A stretch of 64,000 nt of DNA from Cellulosimicrobium cellulans (GCF_024124905.1 NZ_JAMXST010000007.1:62001-126000), one strand, 5' to 3'. Positions 17,008-27,021 are shown, counted from the stretch's first letter. A program made the numbers and translations. The notes: a model not told the origin generated them from the letters alone.

Positions 17008-17961
17008 ATGGGCCGGTACGTCCTGCGTCGCGCCGGGCAGGGCCTGTTCGTGCTCTGGGCGGCGTTCACCATCTCGTTCTTCGTCCTCTACCTGCTGCCC
17101 AGCGACCCGGCCGCGCTCATGGCGAGCGGCGGGGGCGAGGCGGACCAGGTGGACCCCGCGCTGCTCGACGCCCTGCGCGCCCAGTACGGCCTCGACCGGC
17201 CCGTGCTCGTGCAGTACGCCGACGCGCTGTGGCACGCGCTGCGGCTCGACTTCGGGACGTCGTACGCGTCGGGCGCGCCTGCGACCCAGCTCGTGCTCCA
17301 GGCGCTCCCCGAGACGCTCCGGCTCACGGCCGCGGCGCTCGTCCTCGCCGTCGTGGCGGGCGCCGGCATCGCGATCGCGAGCACGTTCCCGCGCGCGGCG
17401 TGGCTGCGCCACGCGCTCGCGTCGCTCCCGCCGCTCGGCGTCGCCCTGCCGCCGTTCTGGCTGGGCCTGCTCCTGCTGCAGTGGTTCTCCTTCCAGCTCC
17501 CGCTGTTCCCCGCGATCGGCAACGAGGGCGCGATCAGCCTCGTGCTGCCGGCGATCACGCTCGCCGTCCCGGCGAGCGCCGCGCTCGCCCAGGTGCTCGC
17601 GCGGAGCCTGCGCGGGACGCTCGGTGAGCCGTACGTCGAGACGGCGCGCGCGAAGGGCGCGAGCCGGGCGCGCGTGCACTTCGGCCACGCGCTGCGCAAC
17701 GCCGCGATCCCCGCGCTGACCGTCCTGGGGGTCGTCGTGGGCGGGCTGCTCGGCGGCACGGTCGTCACGGAGACGGTGTTCTCGCGCGCGGGCCTCGGGC
17801 GACTCACGGTCACGTCCGTGGACGCGCAGGACATCCCCGTCGTGCAGGCGGTCGTCGTGCTCTCCGCGCTCGTGTTCGTGGTCGTCACGCTCGTGGTCGA
17901 CCTGCTCTACCCCCTGCTCGACCCCCGGATCGACGCACGACAGAAGGCGGTGGCTGCATGA
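17008..17961 (+). CDS. Peptide-type ABC transporter permease, DppB-like
   Basis: A 317-residue membrane protein of the DppB/OppB family. The N-terminus 'MGRYVLRRAGQGLFVLWAAFTISFFVLYLLPSDPA' is the standard first helix, followed by the periplasmic 'ALRAQYGLDRPVLVQYADALWHALRLDFG' region. The EAA loop 'PYVETARAKGASRARVHFGHALRNAAIP' contacts the ATPase. Strong ribosome site GGAAGGAGG. The stop overlaps the next ATG. Partner of the 17958 permease. Confidence 0.93.
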   Translation: MGRYVLRRAGQGLFVLWAAFTISFFVLYLLPSDPAALMASGGGEADQVDPALLDALRAQYGLDRPVLVQYADALWHALRLDFGTSYASGAPATQLVLQALPETLRLTAAALVLAVVAGAGIAIASTFPRAAWLRHALASLPPLGVALPPFWLGLLLLQWFSFQLPLFPAIGNEGAISLVLPAITLAVPASAALAQVLARSLRGTLGEPYVETARAKGASRARVHFGHALRNAAIPALTVLGVVVGGLLGGTVVTETVFSRAGLGRLTVTSVDAQDIPVVQAVVVLSALVFVVVTLVVDLLYPLLDPRIDARQKAVAA

Positions 17962-19031
17962 GCACCAGGCCAGGGGTGCGCATCGTGCTCCGCGACGCGG
18001 TCGAGGTCCCGACGACCGCGAGCGACCGCGCGACCGCTCCGACGCGAGACGTCCCGCGGACGGACGTCCCGCCGTCGGGCGACGCGCGGCCGGGGAGCCC
18101 GGAGGTCCCCGAGCCGCGGGCGCCCGAGGAGATCGAGGTCGAGGACCGCGAGGACGCGCGCGCGATCCTCCGGCACGGCCGCGTGCGGACCCAGGGCACG
18201 GCGGGCCGGTGGCGGCGCGGGGTGCGGTACGCCGTGCGGCGTCCCGGGCTGGTCGTCGCCGTGCTCGTCGTCCTGCTCGTCACGGCGTGGGCGGTCGTCC
18301 CGCAGCTCTTCACGGCGTACGACCCGCTGACGGGCGTGCCCGCGGACCGGCTCCAGCCGCCGTCCGGCGCGCACCTGTTCGGCACCGACCACCTGGGGCG
18401 CGACGTGTACGCGCGCGTCGTCCACGGCGCGTCGGCGTCGCTCAGCGCGACCGTCATCGCGGTCGCGGTCGGGCTCGTCGCCGGGTCGTTGCTCGGCCTG
18501 CTCGCGGGGTTCGTGCGCGGGTGGGTGGACGACGTCGTCGGCCGGTTCGTCGACGTGCTGCTCGCGATCCCGAGCATCCTGCTCTCGCTCGCGATCATCA
18601 CGGCGCTCGGGTTCGGGACGGTCAAGGTCGCGATCGCCGTCGGCATCACGAGCGTCGCGACGTTCGCACGCGTCATGCGGGCCGAGGTCCTGCGGACCTC
18701 GACGTCGGTGTACGTCGAGGCGGCCCGTGCGTCGGGCGTGCGCTGGTACGGCGTGCTCGGACGCCACGTGCTGCCCAACTCGACGGGACCGGTGCTCGCG
18801 CTCGTCGCGCTCGAGCTCGGGACGGCCGTGCTCGCCATCTCGGCGCTGAGCTTCCTCGGCTACGGGACGCCGCCGCCCGCGCCCGAGTGGGGGTCGCTCG
18901 TCTCGGGCGGGCGCGACTACCTGGCCACCGCGTGGTGGCTCACGACCATGCCGGGCCTCGTGATCGTCGCCGTCGTGCTGTCGGCGAACCGCATCGCGCG
19001 GGCCCTGGAACGGACCGGAGGGGACGCATGA
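17958..19031 (+). CDS. Peptide-type ABC transporter permease, DppC-like, with long N-terminal tail
   Basis: A 357-residue DppC/OppC-type permease. Homologues usually have a short tail, but here about 90 residues rich in Arg, Asp, Pro and Glu precede the first helix 'GLVVAVLVVLLVTAWAVVPQLF'. The typical 'GAHLFGTDHLGRDVYARVVHGA' and the EAA loop 'VYVEAARASGVRWYGVLGRHVLPN' are intact. The ATG overlaps the 17008 stop (ATGA), and its own stop overlaps the fused ATPase start, so the order is a tightly coupled operon. The tail is probably cytoplasmic and unstructured; whether translation really starts at this ATG is the main doubt. Confidence 0.9.
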   Translation: MSTRPGVRIVLRDAVEVPTTASDRATAPTRDVPRTDVPPSGDARPGSPEVPEPRAPEEIEVEDREDARAILRHGRVRTQGTAGRWRRGVRYAVRRPGLVVAVLVVLLVTAWAVVPQLFTAYDPLTGVPADRLQPPSGAHLFGTDHLGRDVYARVVHGASASLSATVIAVAVGLVAGSLLGLLAGFVRGWVDDVVGRFVDVLLAIPSILLSLAIITALGFGTVKVAIAVGITSVATFARVMRAEVLRTSTSVYVEAARASGVRWYGVLGRHVLPNSTGPVLALVALELGTAVLAISALSFLGYGTPPPAPEWGSLVSGGRDYLATAWWLTTMPGLVIVAVVLSANRIARALERTGGDA

Positions 19032-20845
19032 CCGCCACGACGCCGACCACCCAGGAGCGTCCCGGCCCGACGTCGGGCGAGGCGCCCGCGCTCGAGATCC
19101 GCGGGCTCGAGGTCGCCTACCGCACGCGCGACGGCGGCTCGTACGCCGCCGTCCGCGGCGTCGACCTCACGGTCGGGGCGGGCGAGGTCGTCGCGCTCGT
19201 GGGCGAGTCCGGGTCGGGCAAGAGCACGACGGCGCACGCGGCCCTGCACCTGCTCTCGCGCGGGGGAGCGGTGACGGGCGGGACCATCCGCCTCGGTGGG
19301 CGCGACGTCGGACGGCTCTCCGAGAAGGAGTGGCAGCAGGTGCGGGGCCGCGACGTCGGGCTCGTGCCGCAGGACCCGACGGTGTCCCTCAACCCCGTCA
19401 CGCGCGTGGGCGACCAGGTCGCGGAGGTGCTCGTCATCCACGGGCTCGCGCGGCGCAAGGAGGCGCGCGAGCGCGCGGTCGAGCTGCTGCGCCAGGCCGG
19501 GATCGACGACCCGGAGGCCCGCGCACGGCAGTACCCGTCGCAGCTCTCCGGCGGGATGCGCCAGCGCGTGCTCATCGCGATCGCCGTCGCGGCCCGGCCG
19601 CGCCTCGTCGTCGCGGACGAGCCCACGAGCGCGCTCGACGTGACCGTCCAGCGCCGCATCCTCGACCACCTCGACGGCCTCGTGCGCGACCTGGGCACCG
19701 CGGTCCTGCTCATCACGCACGACCTCGGCGTCGCGGCGGACCGCGCCGACCGGATCGTCGTGCTCGAGCGCGGGGTCGTCGTCGAGGAGGGCACCGCGGA
19801 CCAGGTGCTGCACGACCCGCGCCACCCCTACACCCAGCAGCTCATCGCCGCGGCGCCGAGCCTCGCGAGCTCGCGCCTCGTCGGGGGCGGCACGCCGGAG
19901 ACGGCGCCGGACGACGGCGTCGTCCCGCGCGCCGACGCGAGCCGCGCCGCGGTCGTGAGCCGCGCCGACGGTCAGGGGACCGCGGTGCCCGACGGCGCCG
20001 GCCCGGACACCGCGAGCGTGCCTGTCCTCGCGGTGCGGGACCTGCGCAAGGAGTTCACGCTGCCGCGCGGGTCGGCGCACCGGACGCTCGTCGCCGTGGA
20101 CGGCGTGAGCTTCGCCGTCGGGCGCGGCGAGACGTACGCGCTCGTGGGGGAGTCGGGGTCGGGCAAGAGCACGACGGCGCGTCTCGCCCTCCGGCTCGAG
20201 CGGCCCACCGCGGGCACGGTGGAGTTCGCGGGCGAGGACATCACGACGGCGCGCGGCGAGCGGCTGCGGTCGCTGCGTCGCGGCTTCCAGGTGGTCTACC
20301 AGTCCCCGTACGCGTCGCTCGACCCGCGGTTCACCGTCGAGCAGATCGTCACCGAGCCGCTCCGGGCGTACCGGGTCGGGTCGCCGTCCGAGCGGGCGGA
20401 CCGGGCACGTGCGCTCGTCGAGGACGTCGCGCTCCCGCCCGACGTGCTCCGACGGGGACCGCGCGAGCTCTCGGGCGGGCAGCGCCAGCGCGTCGCCATC
20501 GCGCGGGCGCTCGCGCTGAACCCCGCGCTCGTCGTGCTCGACGAGCCCGTCTCGGCGCTCGACGTGTCCGTGCAGGCGCAGATCCTCGAGCTGCTCGTGC
20601 GGCTCCAGGCCGAGCACGGGCTCGCGTACCTGTTCATCTCGCACGACCTCGCGGTCGTGCGGCAGGTGTCCGACCACGTCGGCGTCATGCACCGCGGGCG
20701 CGTCGTCGAGCAGGGCCCGGCCGAGCAGATCCTGCTCGACCCGCAGGAGGAGTACACGCGCGAGCTCGTCGCGGCCATCCCCGGCCGCCGCGCGCTCCAG
20801 GACGCGCCCCGGGCGTCGTCCACGACAGCAGGGAGGGCACGATGA
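19028..20845 (+). CDS. Fused double ABC ATPase (DppD-DppF-like)
   Basis: A 605-residue protein carrying two complete ATPase domains. Domain 1 (about residues 20-270) has Walker A 'GESGSGKSTTAHAAL', signature 'LSGGMRQRVLIAIA', Walker B '[14 protein letters not shown]' and H-loop 'LITHDLGVAADRA'. Domain 2 (about 335-590) has 'GESGSGKSTTARLAL', '[15 protein letters not shown]', 'LVVLDEPVSALDVS' and 'FISHDLAVVRQV'. Both end with the oligopeptide-binding C-terminal motif (HPYTQQL, EEYTREL). In most bacteria these are two genes (dppD, dppF); the fusion also occurs in GsiA-type glutathione importers, which fits a sulfur-controlled unit. Coupled to neighbours by 4-bp overlaps on both sides. Confidence 0.93.
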   Translation: MTATTPTTQERPGPTSGEAPALEIRGLEVAYRTRDGGSYAAVRGVDLTVGAGEVVALVGESGSGKSTTAHAALHLLSRGGAVTGGTIRLGGRDVGRLSEKEWQQVRGRDVGLVPQDPTVSLNPVTRVGDQVAEVLVIHGLARRKEARERAVELLRQAGIDDPEARARQYPSQLSGGMRQRVLIAIAVAARPRLVVADEPTSALDVTVQRRILDHLDGLVRDLGTAVLLITHDLGVAADRADRIVVLERGVVVEEGTADQVLHDPRHPYTQQLIAAAPSLASSRLVGGGTPETAPDDGVVPRADASRAAVVSRADGQGTAVPDGAGPDTASVPVLAVRDLRKEFTLPRGSAHRTLVAVDGVSFAVGRGETYALVGESGSGKSTTARLALRLERPTAGTVEFAGEDITTARGERLRSLRRGFQVVYQSPYASLDPRFTVEQIVTEPLRAYRVGSPSERADRARALVEDVALPPDVLRRGPRELSGGQRQRVAIARALALNPALVVLDEPVSALDVSVQAQILELLVRLQAEHGLAYLFISHDLAVVRQVSDHVGVMHRGRVVEQGPAEQILLDPQEEYTRELVAAIPGRRALQDAPRASSTTAGRAR

Positions 20846-22260
20846 CCGTCACCGCACGACCCGCAGCACCCGGCGTCCGGCCCGGGACCAGGGCGACGCC
20901 CGGGCCGCGCGTGCTCGCGGAGCCCGCCCCCGCGCCGTCGCGCACCGAGCTCGCGGGCCGCACCACCGAGCTGCTCCAGGCGATGATCCGCAACGCGTGC
21001 GTCAACGACGGCACCGTCGGCTCGGGGCAGGAAGTGCGCAACGCGCGCGCCGTCGCCGACGCGCTCGACGGCCTCGACCTCGAGGTCGAGTGGGTCGAGC
21101 CGCGCCCCGGCCGCACGTCGCTCGTCGCGCGCCTGCGCGGCACGGACCCGGAGGCGCCCTCGCTCGCGCTCGTCGGGCACACCGACGTCGTGCCCGTCGA
21201 GCCGGAGGGGTGGACGCGCGACCCGTTCGGCGGCGAGCTCGTCGACGGCTGGGTGTGGGGTCGTGGCGCGATCGACATGCTGGGGCTCACGTCCGCGTTC
21301 ACGGTCGTCACGCGCGCGATCGCGGAGAGCGGGCGGCGGCTGCGCGGCGACCTCGTGCTCGCTGCCGTCGCCGACGAGGAGCACGGCAGCACGTGGGGCG
21401 TCGACTGGATCACGCAGCACCGGTACGACCTCGTGGACGTCGACGCGGTCCTCACGGAGTCGGGCGGGGTGCCGCTCGGGCCTCGGGGGAGCCGCACGAT
21501 CGCGGTGGGGGAGAAGGGCGGCGCGGGGCGCCGGCTGCGCGTCGTCGGGCGCCCGGGGCACGGGTCGGGGCCGTACGGGTCGCTCAACGCGATCGTGCTC
21601 GCGGCGGAGGCCGTGCGGCGGATCACCGCGCACCGAGGCCCCGTCGTCATCAGGGACCTGTGGCGCCGCTACGTCGACGCGCTCGACCTCGCGCCCGACG
21701 TGCGGGCCGCGCTGCTCGACCCCGCCCGGATCGACGACGCGCTGCCCGCGCTCGGCGCGCTCGCGTCCGTCGCGCACGCCACGACGCACACGACCGTCGC
21801 GCCGACCGTGCTGCACGCCGGGTCGAAGCCCAACGTCATCCCCGGGCTCGCGGAGGTCACGCTCGACATCCGCGTCCTCCCGGGCGCGACCCCGCAGGAC
21901 GTGGCCGACCTGCTCGACGACGCGCTCGGCGACCTGCGCGAGCACGTGCACGTCGAGGGTGACTGGTTCGGCGAGGCGTCGCAGTCGCCCACCGACGGCG
22001 CGGCGTACGCGGCGATCGAGCGGGCAGTGCGCGCGCACGCGGGCGCCGACGTCGTGCCGGTCCTCGGGACCGGCGGCACGGACGGGCGCTTCTTCCGTCG
22101 CCGCGGCGTGCCGGCCTACGGGTTCGGCCTGCTCAGCGAGCAGTGGGACCCGGGGGTGTTCCGTTCGCTGTTCCACGGGAACGACGAGCGCGTCGACGTC
22201 GAGTCGCTCGGGCTCACCGCCACCGCGCTGCACGACGTCGTGACGAGCTACCTCGGGTGA
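20842..22260 (+). CDS. M20-family metallopeptidase / deacylase
   Basis: A 472-residue zinc-dependent hydrolase of the M20 (ArgE/DapE/CPG2) family. Metal ligands and catalytic residues appear in order: 'LVGHTDVVP' (His, Asp), 'GRGAIDMLG' (bridging Asp), 'VADEEHGS' (catalytic and metal Glu), 'LTESGG' and 'SLFHGNDERVD' (last His). The dimerisation domain lies between. M20 enzymes split dipeptides or remove N-acyl groups from amino acids. In Bacillus S-(2-succino)cysteine operons an M20 enzyme (SndB/YxeP) removes the acetyl group added by a GNAT; YxeP is of another M20 subfamily and shorter, so a dipeptidase for imported S-peptides is equally possible. Coupled to the ATPase by ATGA. Confidence 0.9.
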   Translation: MTVTARPAAPGVRPGTRATPGPRVLAEPAPAPSRTELAGRTTELLQAMIRNACVNDGTVGSGQEVRNARAVADALDGLDLEVEWVEPRPGRTSLVARLRGTDPEAPSLALVGHTDVVPVEPEGWTRDPFGGELVDGWVWGRGAIDMLGLTSAFTVVTRAIAESGRRLRGDLVLAAVADEEHGSTWGVDWITQHRYDLVDVDAVLTESGGVPLGPRGSRTIAVGEKGGAGRRLRVVGRPGHGSGPYGSLNAIVLAAEAVRRITAHRGPVVIRDLWRRYVDALDLAPDVRAALLDPARIDDALPALGALASVAHATTHTTVAPTVLHAGSKPNVIPGLAEVTLDIRVLPGATPQDVADLLDDALGDLREHVHVEGDWFGEASQSPTDGAAYAAIERAVRAHAGADVVPVLGTGGTDGRFFRRRGVPAYGFGLLSEQWDPGVFRSLFHGNDERVDVESLGLTATALHDVVTSYLG

Positions 22261-22263
22261 ACG

Positions 22264-22277
22264 GTCATCCGGATGAC
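22264..22277. promoter_or_regulatory. 14-bp perfect palindrome before MFS gene
   Basis: GTCATCCGGATGAC lies directly after the M20 stop and 8 bp before the MFS start. It could be an operator or a small hairpin near the ribosome site of the MFS gene. No regulator is assigned. Confidence 0.4.
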
Positions 22278-22285
22278 GGCCTGCC

Positions 22286-23824
22286 GTGGCGGTGACGACG
22301 GACGGTCGGGCGTCGCGGGCCGTGCTGCGGGTCTGCCTCGCGACCGGGTTCGTCACGCTGCTGGACTCGGCGATCCTCACCGTCGCGGCACCGGCGCTGC
22401 GCAGCGAGCTCGGGGCGACGACCGCGCAGCTCCAGTGGATCCTCGCCGGGTACTCCCTGACCTTCGGGCTCGCGCTCGTCCCGGCGGGCCGCCTCGGCGA
22501 CCGGCTCGGGCGCGGCCGACCCCTGGCCGTCGGGCTGGCCTTGTTCGCCGCGGGGAGCCTCGTCGGCGCGACGGCGTCCGACGCCGACGTGCTCGTCGCC
22601 GCGCGACTGCTCCAGGGCGTCGGCGCCGGGACCGCGAACCCGCAGGTCATCGGGCTGCTCCAGGACCACTACGCCGGGCCGGCCCGCGCACGTGCGCTCG
22701 GCGCGTACGCCTCGACGGGGGCGTTCGCCATGGTCCTGTCCCCGCTCGTCGGTGGCGGCATCCTGTCCGGGCTCGGACCGGCGGCGGGGTGGCGCGCCGC
22801 CGTCGGGCTCGCCGCGCCCCTGGGGCTCGCCGTGGCCGTCGTCGCCCTGCGCGTGCTGCGTCGCGGCTCGACGCGAGCGGGTGGCCTGACCCCGCGCGGC
22901 GCGCCCGGTCGCGACGGCGGTGCCGGGGAGGGCCGGGCAGCAGGCCGTCCGGCCGGCGAGGGCCTGTCCGCGAGCCGCGCCCGCGGTGGCCGCGTCGGCG
23001 GCGGGTTCGACGCCGTCGGGCTGGTGCTCGTCACGCTCGTGACGCTCGGGCTGCTCGTCCCGTTCGTCGCCGAGGGGCCGCGAGCCGTCGTGCTGCCGCT
23101 GTCGCTCGGGGTGCTCGCGGCCGCCGTCGGGGCGCTCGTCGTGTGGGAGCCGCGCTACGCACGGCGCGGTCGGACACCGGTTCTCGCACCCGTCCTCCTG
23201 CGTTCCCCGACCTACGTGCTGGGCTGCGTCGTCGCGGCGTTCAGCTTCGGGGCCGCGCTCGGGTACTCCGCCGTCCTCATGCTGTTCCTCCAGGACGGCG
23301 CGGGCCTCAGCCCGGTCCAGGCAGGCCTGGTCACGACGCCGGGCGCGATCGCGTCGGTCGTGGCGGCGAACCTCTCGTGGCGGCTGTTCCGCCGGTTCGG
23401 CCGCCGCGGCGTGTCCGTGGCCGTCGGCGCGAAGGCGCTCGTCGCCGCCGGCACGGCGCTCGCGGTGGCGGTCGCGCCCACGGCCACGGTGGTCGCCGTG
23501 CTCGTCCTGTCGCAGGTGCTGACGGGCGTCGTCGGGGGGCTGACGATCTCGCCCAACCAGACGCTGACGCTCGAGGGTGCCCCCGGCACGGAGCGCGGCG
23601 TCGCCGGCGCGGCGCTCCAGCTCGTGCAGCGCGTCGCCGCGACGGTCTGCATCGCCGCGATGACGGGCACGTTCGTGGGCCGGACCGACGGCGCGGTCCC
23701 GGGCGTCCTCGACGCCCATCGCGACGGACTCGTCGTCGTGAGCGCCGCCGTCGCGGCACTGGCGCTCGTCGCGTGGGCGGCGTCCCTGCTCGACGGACGG
23801 CTCGCCCGCCCCGCCGCGAGGTAG
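22286..23824 (+). CDS. MFS transporter, DHA2 (EmrB/QacA) type
   Basis: A 512-residue, probably 14-helix major facilitator. 'TGFVTLLDSAILTVAAPAL' (helix 1 motif D1) and 'AGYSLTFGLALVPAGRLGDRLGRGRP' (motif A, loop 2-3) identify a drug:proton antiporter of the DHA2 family. A Gly/Arg-rich loop of about 40 residues sits mid-protein near residue 210-240. The GTG start is 25 bp after the M20 stop; a second in-frame GTG lies two codons later. As the last gene of a riboswitch unit it may export a by-product of S-compound degradation or excess thiol; that is inference. Its stop falls at the edge of a 24-bp inverted repeat. Confidence 0.88.
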   Translation: MAVTTDGRASRAVLRVCLATGFVTLLDSAILTVAAPALRSELGATTAQLQWILAGYSLTFGLALVPAGRLGDRLGRGRPLAVGLALFAAGSLVGATASDADVLVAARLLQGVGAGTANPQVIGLLQDHYAGPARARALGAYASTGAFAMVLSPLVGGGILSGLGPAAGWRAAVGLAAPLGLAVAVVALRVLRRGSTRAGGLTPRGAPGRDGGAGEGRAAGRPAGEGLSASRARGGRVGGGFDAVGLVLVTLVTLGLLVPFVAEGPRAVVLPLSLGVLAAAVGALVVWEPRYARRGRTPVLAPVLLRSPTYVLGCVVAAFSFGAALGYSAVLMLFLQDGAGLSPVQAGLVTTPGAIASVVAANLSWRLFRRFGRRGVSVAVGAKALVAAGTALAVAVAPTATVVAVLVLSQVLTGVVGGLTISPNQTLTLEGAPGTERGVAGAALQLVQRVAATVCIAAMTGTFVGRTDGAVPGVLDAHRDGLVVVSAAVAALALVAWAASLLDGRLARPAAR

Positions 23825-23878
23825 AGCCGCAGGTCGCGAGGTAGAACACCAGGGGTTCTACCTCGCGACCTGCGGCTC
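23824..23878. terminator. Perfect 24-bp inverted repeat / bidirectional terminator (IR-3)
   Basis: Arms 23824-23847 and 23855-23878 are perfectly complementary over 24 bp with a 7-nt loop (ACCAGGG). The arm contains GAGGTAGAAC next to GAGCCGCAGG. It lies between convergent MFS and Dps-like genes, where it would terminate both. It also resembles IR-1 and IR-2 and may be a dispersed palindromic repeat. Confidence 0.8.
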
Positions 23879-23900
23879 TCCCTCGCGGGGCCGGGCTGGA

Positions 23901-24386
23901 TCAGGCCTCGCGGTTCTCCGACGAGAGGAACCAGGCCTGCTTCTCCAGGTCGGCGATGATCTCGTGCAGGATGTCGGCGGTCGTCGGGTCCTCGGCGTCG
24001 ACGGCGTCGTGCACCTCGCGCACGACCTCGACGGTCTGGGCGATGCGCTCGACGATCGCGTCGACCGTGTCGCCGACGGACACGAGGCCGGCCGGGTACG
24101 GGGAGAGGTCCGTCGTGGTCGCGACGGTCTCGGTGCGGCCGTCGGGCACGACCTGGAGCGCGCGCATGCGCTCGGCGACGGTGTCGCTGTGCTCGCGCGC
24201 GACGTCCACGACGTCGTCGAGCTGGAGGTGCAGGTCGCGGAACCCGCGGCCCGTGACGTTCCAGTGGGCCTGCTTGCCCTGGACGTGCAGGTCGACGAGC
24301 GCGACGAGCACGCGCTGCAGGTGGGAGCGGAGCGCCTCCGACGCCTCGAAGCGGGCGGTGGCGCGGTGGATGGTGGGTGCGGACAT
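23901..24386 (-). CDS. Dps/ferritin-like DNA-protection protein
   Basis: A 161-residue four-helix ferritin-like protein. 'LVDLHVQGKQAHWNVTGRGFRDLHLQLDDVVDVAREHSD' contains the Dps ferroxidase ligands (His in QAHWN, Asp in LDD, and the following acidic residue). The helix 'ILHEIIADLEKQAWFLSSENR' is the typical C-terminal helix. Dps dodecamers oxidise and store iron and protect DNA from peroxide. The start ATG at 24384-24386 has ribosome site GAGGAG; a TAGTCT box at 24482-24487 on this strand may be the -10. Several flavin enzymes nearby release peroxide, but co-regulation is not shown. Confidence 0.9.
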   Translation of the reverse strand: MSAPTIHRATARFEASEALRSHLQRVLVALVDLHVQGKQAHWNVTGRGFRDLHLQLDDVVDVAREHSDTVAERMRALQVVPDGRTETVATTTDLSPYPAGLVSVGDTVDAIVERIAQTVEVVREVHDAVDAEDPTTADILHEIIADLEKQAWFLSSENREA

Positions 24387-24646
24387 GGTGCTCCTCGCTC
24401 TCTCGGGGGTCTCCCGGAACGTGCGGCGGTCACCCGGCTTCCGTCGGTGCCGACTCGTGACTCGTTCTCTTGAACGATTCCAGACTAGGCACCATTCCCC
24501 GTCCCCGCCAGCAAGGACAGGCGTGCCTGACCTGCGGTGACACGTCGGCGGCACCCGCCGCGACGAGACCCGTCACGTTCTCTCGCCAGGTGAGAGGACC
24601 GGCCCTCGCTCTTGCCGCGGGGCGCTCGCGGTGGTCCGCTGGCGGC

Positions 24647-25674
<1,028 letters not shown>

Positions 25675-25678
<4 letters not shown>

Positions 25679-26907
25679 GCGCCGACGCAGCGGCCGAGCC
25701 CGCGACACCCGCGTCCCCGCCCGACGAGGCGGCCGCCCGCCGCCCGCTCGCCGTGCACTGGTTCCTGCCGACGTCGGGCGACGCACGCGGGATCGTCGAC
25801 GGCGCGCACGCGAAGGACACGCCCGGCCGGGCGACCGGGTTCCGCGCGCCGTCGCTCGACTACCTGGAGCAGGTCGCGGTCGCTGCCGACCGCCTCGGCT
25901 ACGAGGGCGTGCTCACACCGACGGGGACGTGGTGCGAGGACGCGTGGCTCGTCACGTCCGCGCTGATCCGCAGCACGGAGCGGCTGAAGTTCCTCGTCGC
26001 GTTCCGCCCGGGCCTCGTCTCGCCGACGCTCGCGGCGCAGATGGCCGCGACCTTCCAGCGCCTGTCCGGTGGACGGCTGCTCCTCAACGTCGTCACGGGC
26101 GGCGACGAGAACGAGATGCGCAGGTTCGGCGACTGGCTCGAGCACGACGAGCGGTACGACCGCACGCGCGAGTTCCTCGAGGTCGTGCGCGGCGTGTGGG
26201 AGGAGGCGCCGCTCTCGTACGAGGGCACGCACTACCGGATCGCCGACGCCCGGACGTCCGCGCCGCCGGACCCGCGCCCCGAGATCTTCTTCGGCGGATC
26301 GTCGGAGGCCGCGCTGCCCGTCGCGGCGGCCCAGGCCGACGTCTACCTCACGTGGGGCGAGCCGCCCGCGCAGGCGCGCGAGAAGATCGAGCGCGTGCGC
26401 GAGCTCGCCGTCGCGCAGGGACGCACGATCCGCTTCGGGGTGCGCCTGCACGTCATCACGCGCGACCGGTCGGCCGACGCGTGGGACGTCGCGCAGCGGT
26501 TCCTCGACGACCTCACGCCCGAGCAGATCGCGGGCGCCCAGCGGCTCCTGGGCTCGTCCGGGTCGGTCGGGCAGCAGCGCATGGTCGCGCTCCACGGCGG
26601 CGGTGACCTCGCGGCCACCCGGCGCGCGCGGGACCTCGAGATCCACCCCGGGCTGTGGGCAGGCGTCGGGCTCGTGCGCGGCGGCGCCGGGACGGCGCTC
26701 GTCGGCAGCCACGAAGAGGTCGCCGACCTGATCGAGGAGTACCGCGCGGCCGGGTTCGACGAGCTCGTCCTCTCGGGCTACCCGCACCTCGAGGAGGCGT
26801 ACTGGTTCGCGGAGGGCGTCCGCCCGCTCCTCGACGCGCGGGGGCTCACGGCGCCCGCCGCCCGCCACGGCGCGAGCACGGCTCGCACGCACGCCGTGCC
26901 CTTCTGA
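25675..26907 (+). CDS. ssuD: Alkanesulfonate monooxygenase (SsuD)
   Basis: A 410-residue FMNH2-dependent enzyme that releases sulfite from C2-C10 alkanesulfonates. Segments match SsuD closely: '[16 protein letters not shown]', '[16 protein letters not shown]', '[20 protein letters not shown]', '[17 protein letters not shown]', '[26 protein letters not shown]' and the C-terminal '[21 protein letters not shown]'. Twenty extra residues precede the domain. Overlaps the aldo/keto reductase gene by 4 bp. No SsuABC-type transporter lies beside it; sulfonate entry must rely on another system. It needs a flavin reductase, probably the unit 4 enzymes. A separate riboswitch follows it, so it is not part of unit 3. 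Confidence 0.88.
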
Positions 26908-27001
26908 CGGGCGCTCGCCCGAAGGCCTCTGCGGCCGACGCTCGCCCACGCCGCACGACGCGTACGGGCGGCGCTGCCGCGCGCCCTCTCGGCGACGTAT
27001 C

Positions 27002-27021
27002 CCTGAGACACATTGTCTCGG
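27002..27021. promoter_or_regulatory. Inverted repeat upstream of riboswitch RS3
   Basis: TGAGACA-CAT-TGTCTCG, with 6-bp perfect inner arms (GAGACA/TGTCTC) and partial extension outside. It lies about 60-80 bp before the inferred start of unit 3 and differs from the TACTnGAC dyad of the other sulfur units, so unit 3 may have its own regulator. Confidence 0.45.
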
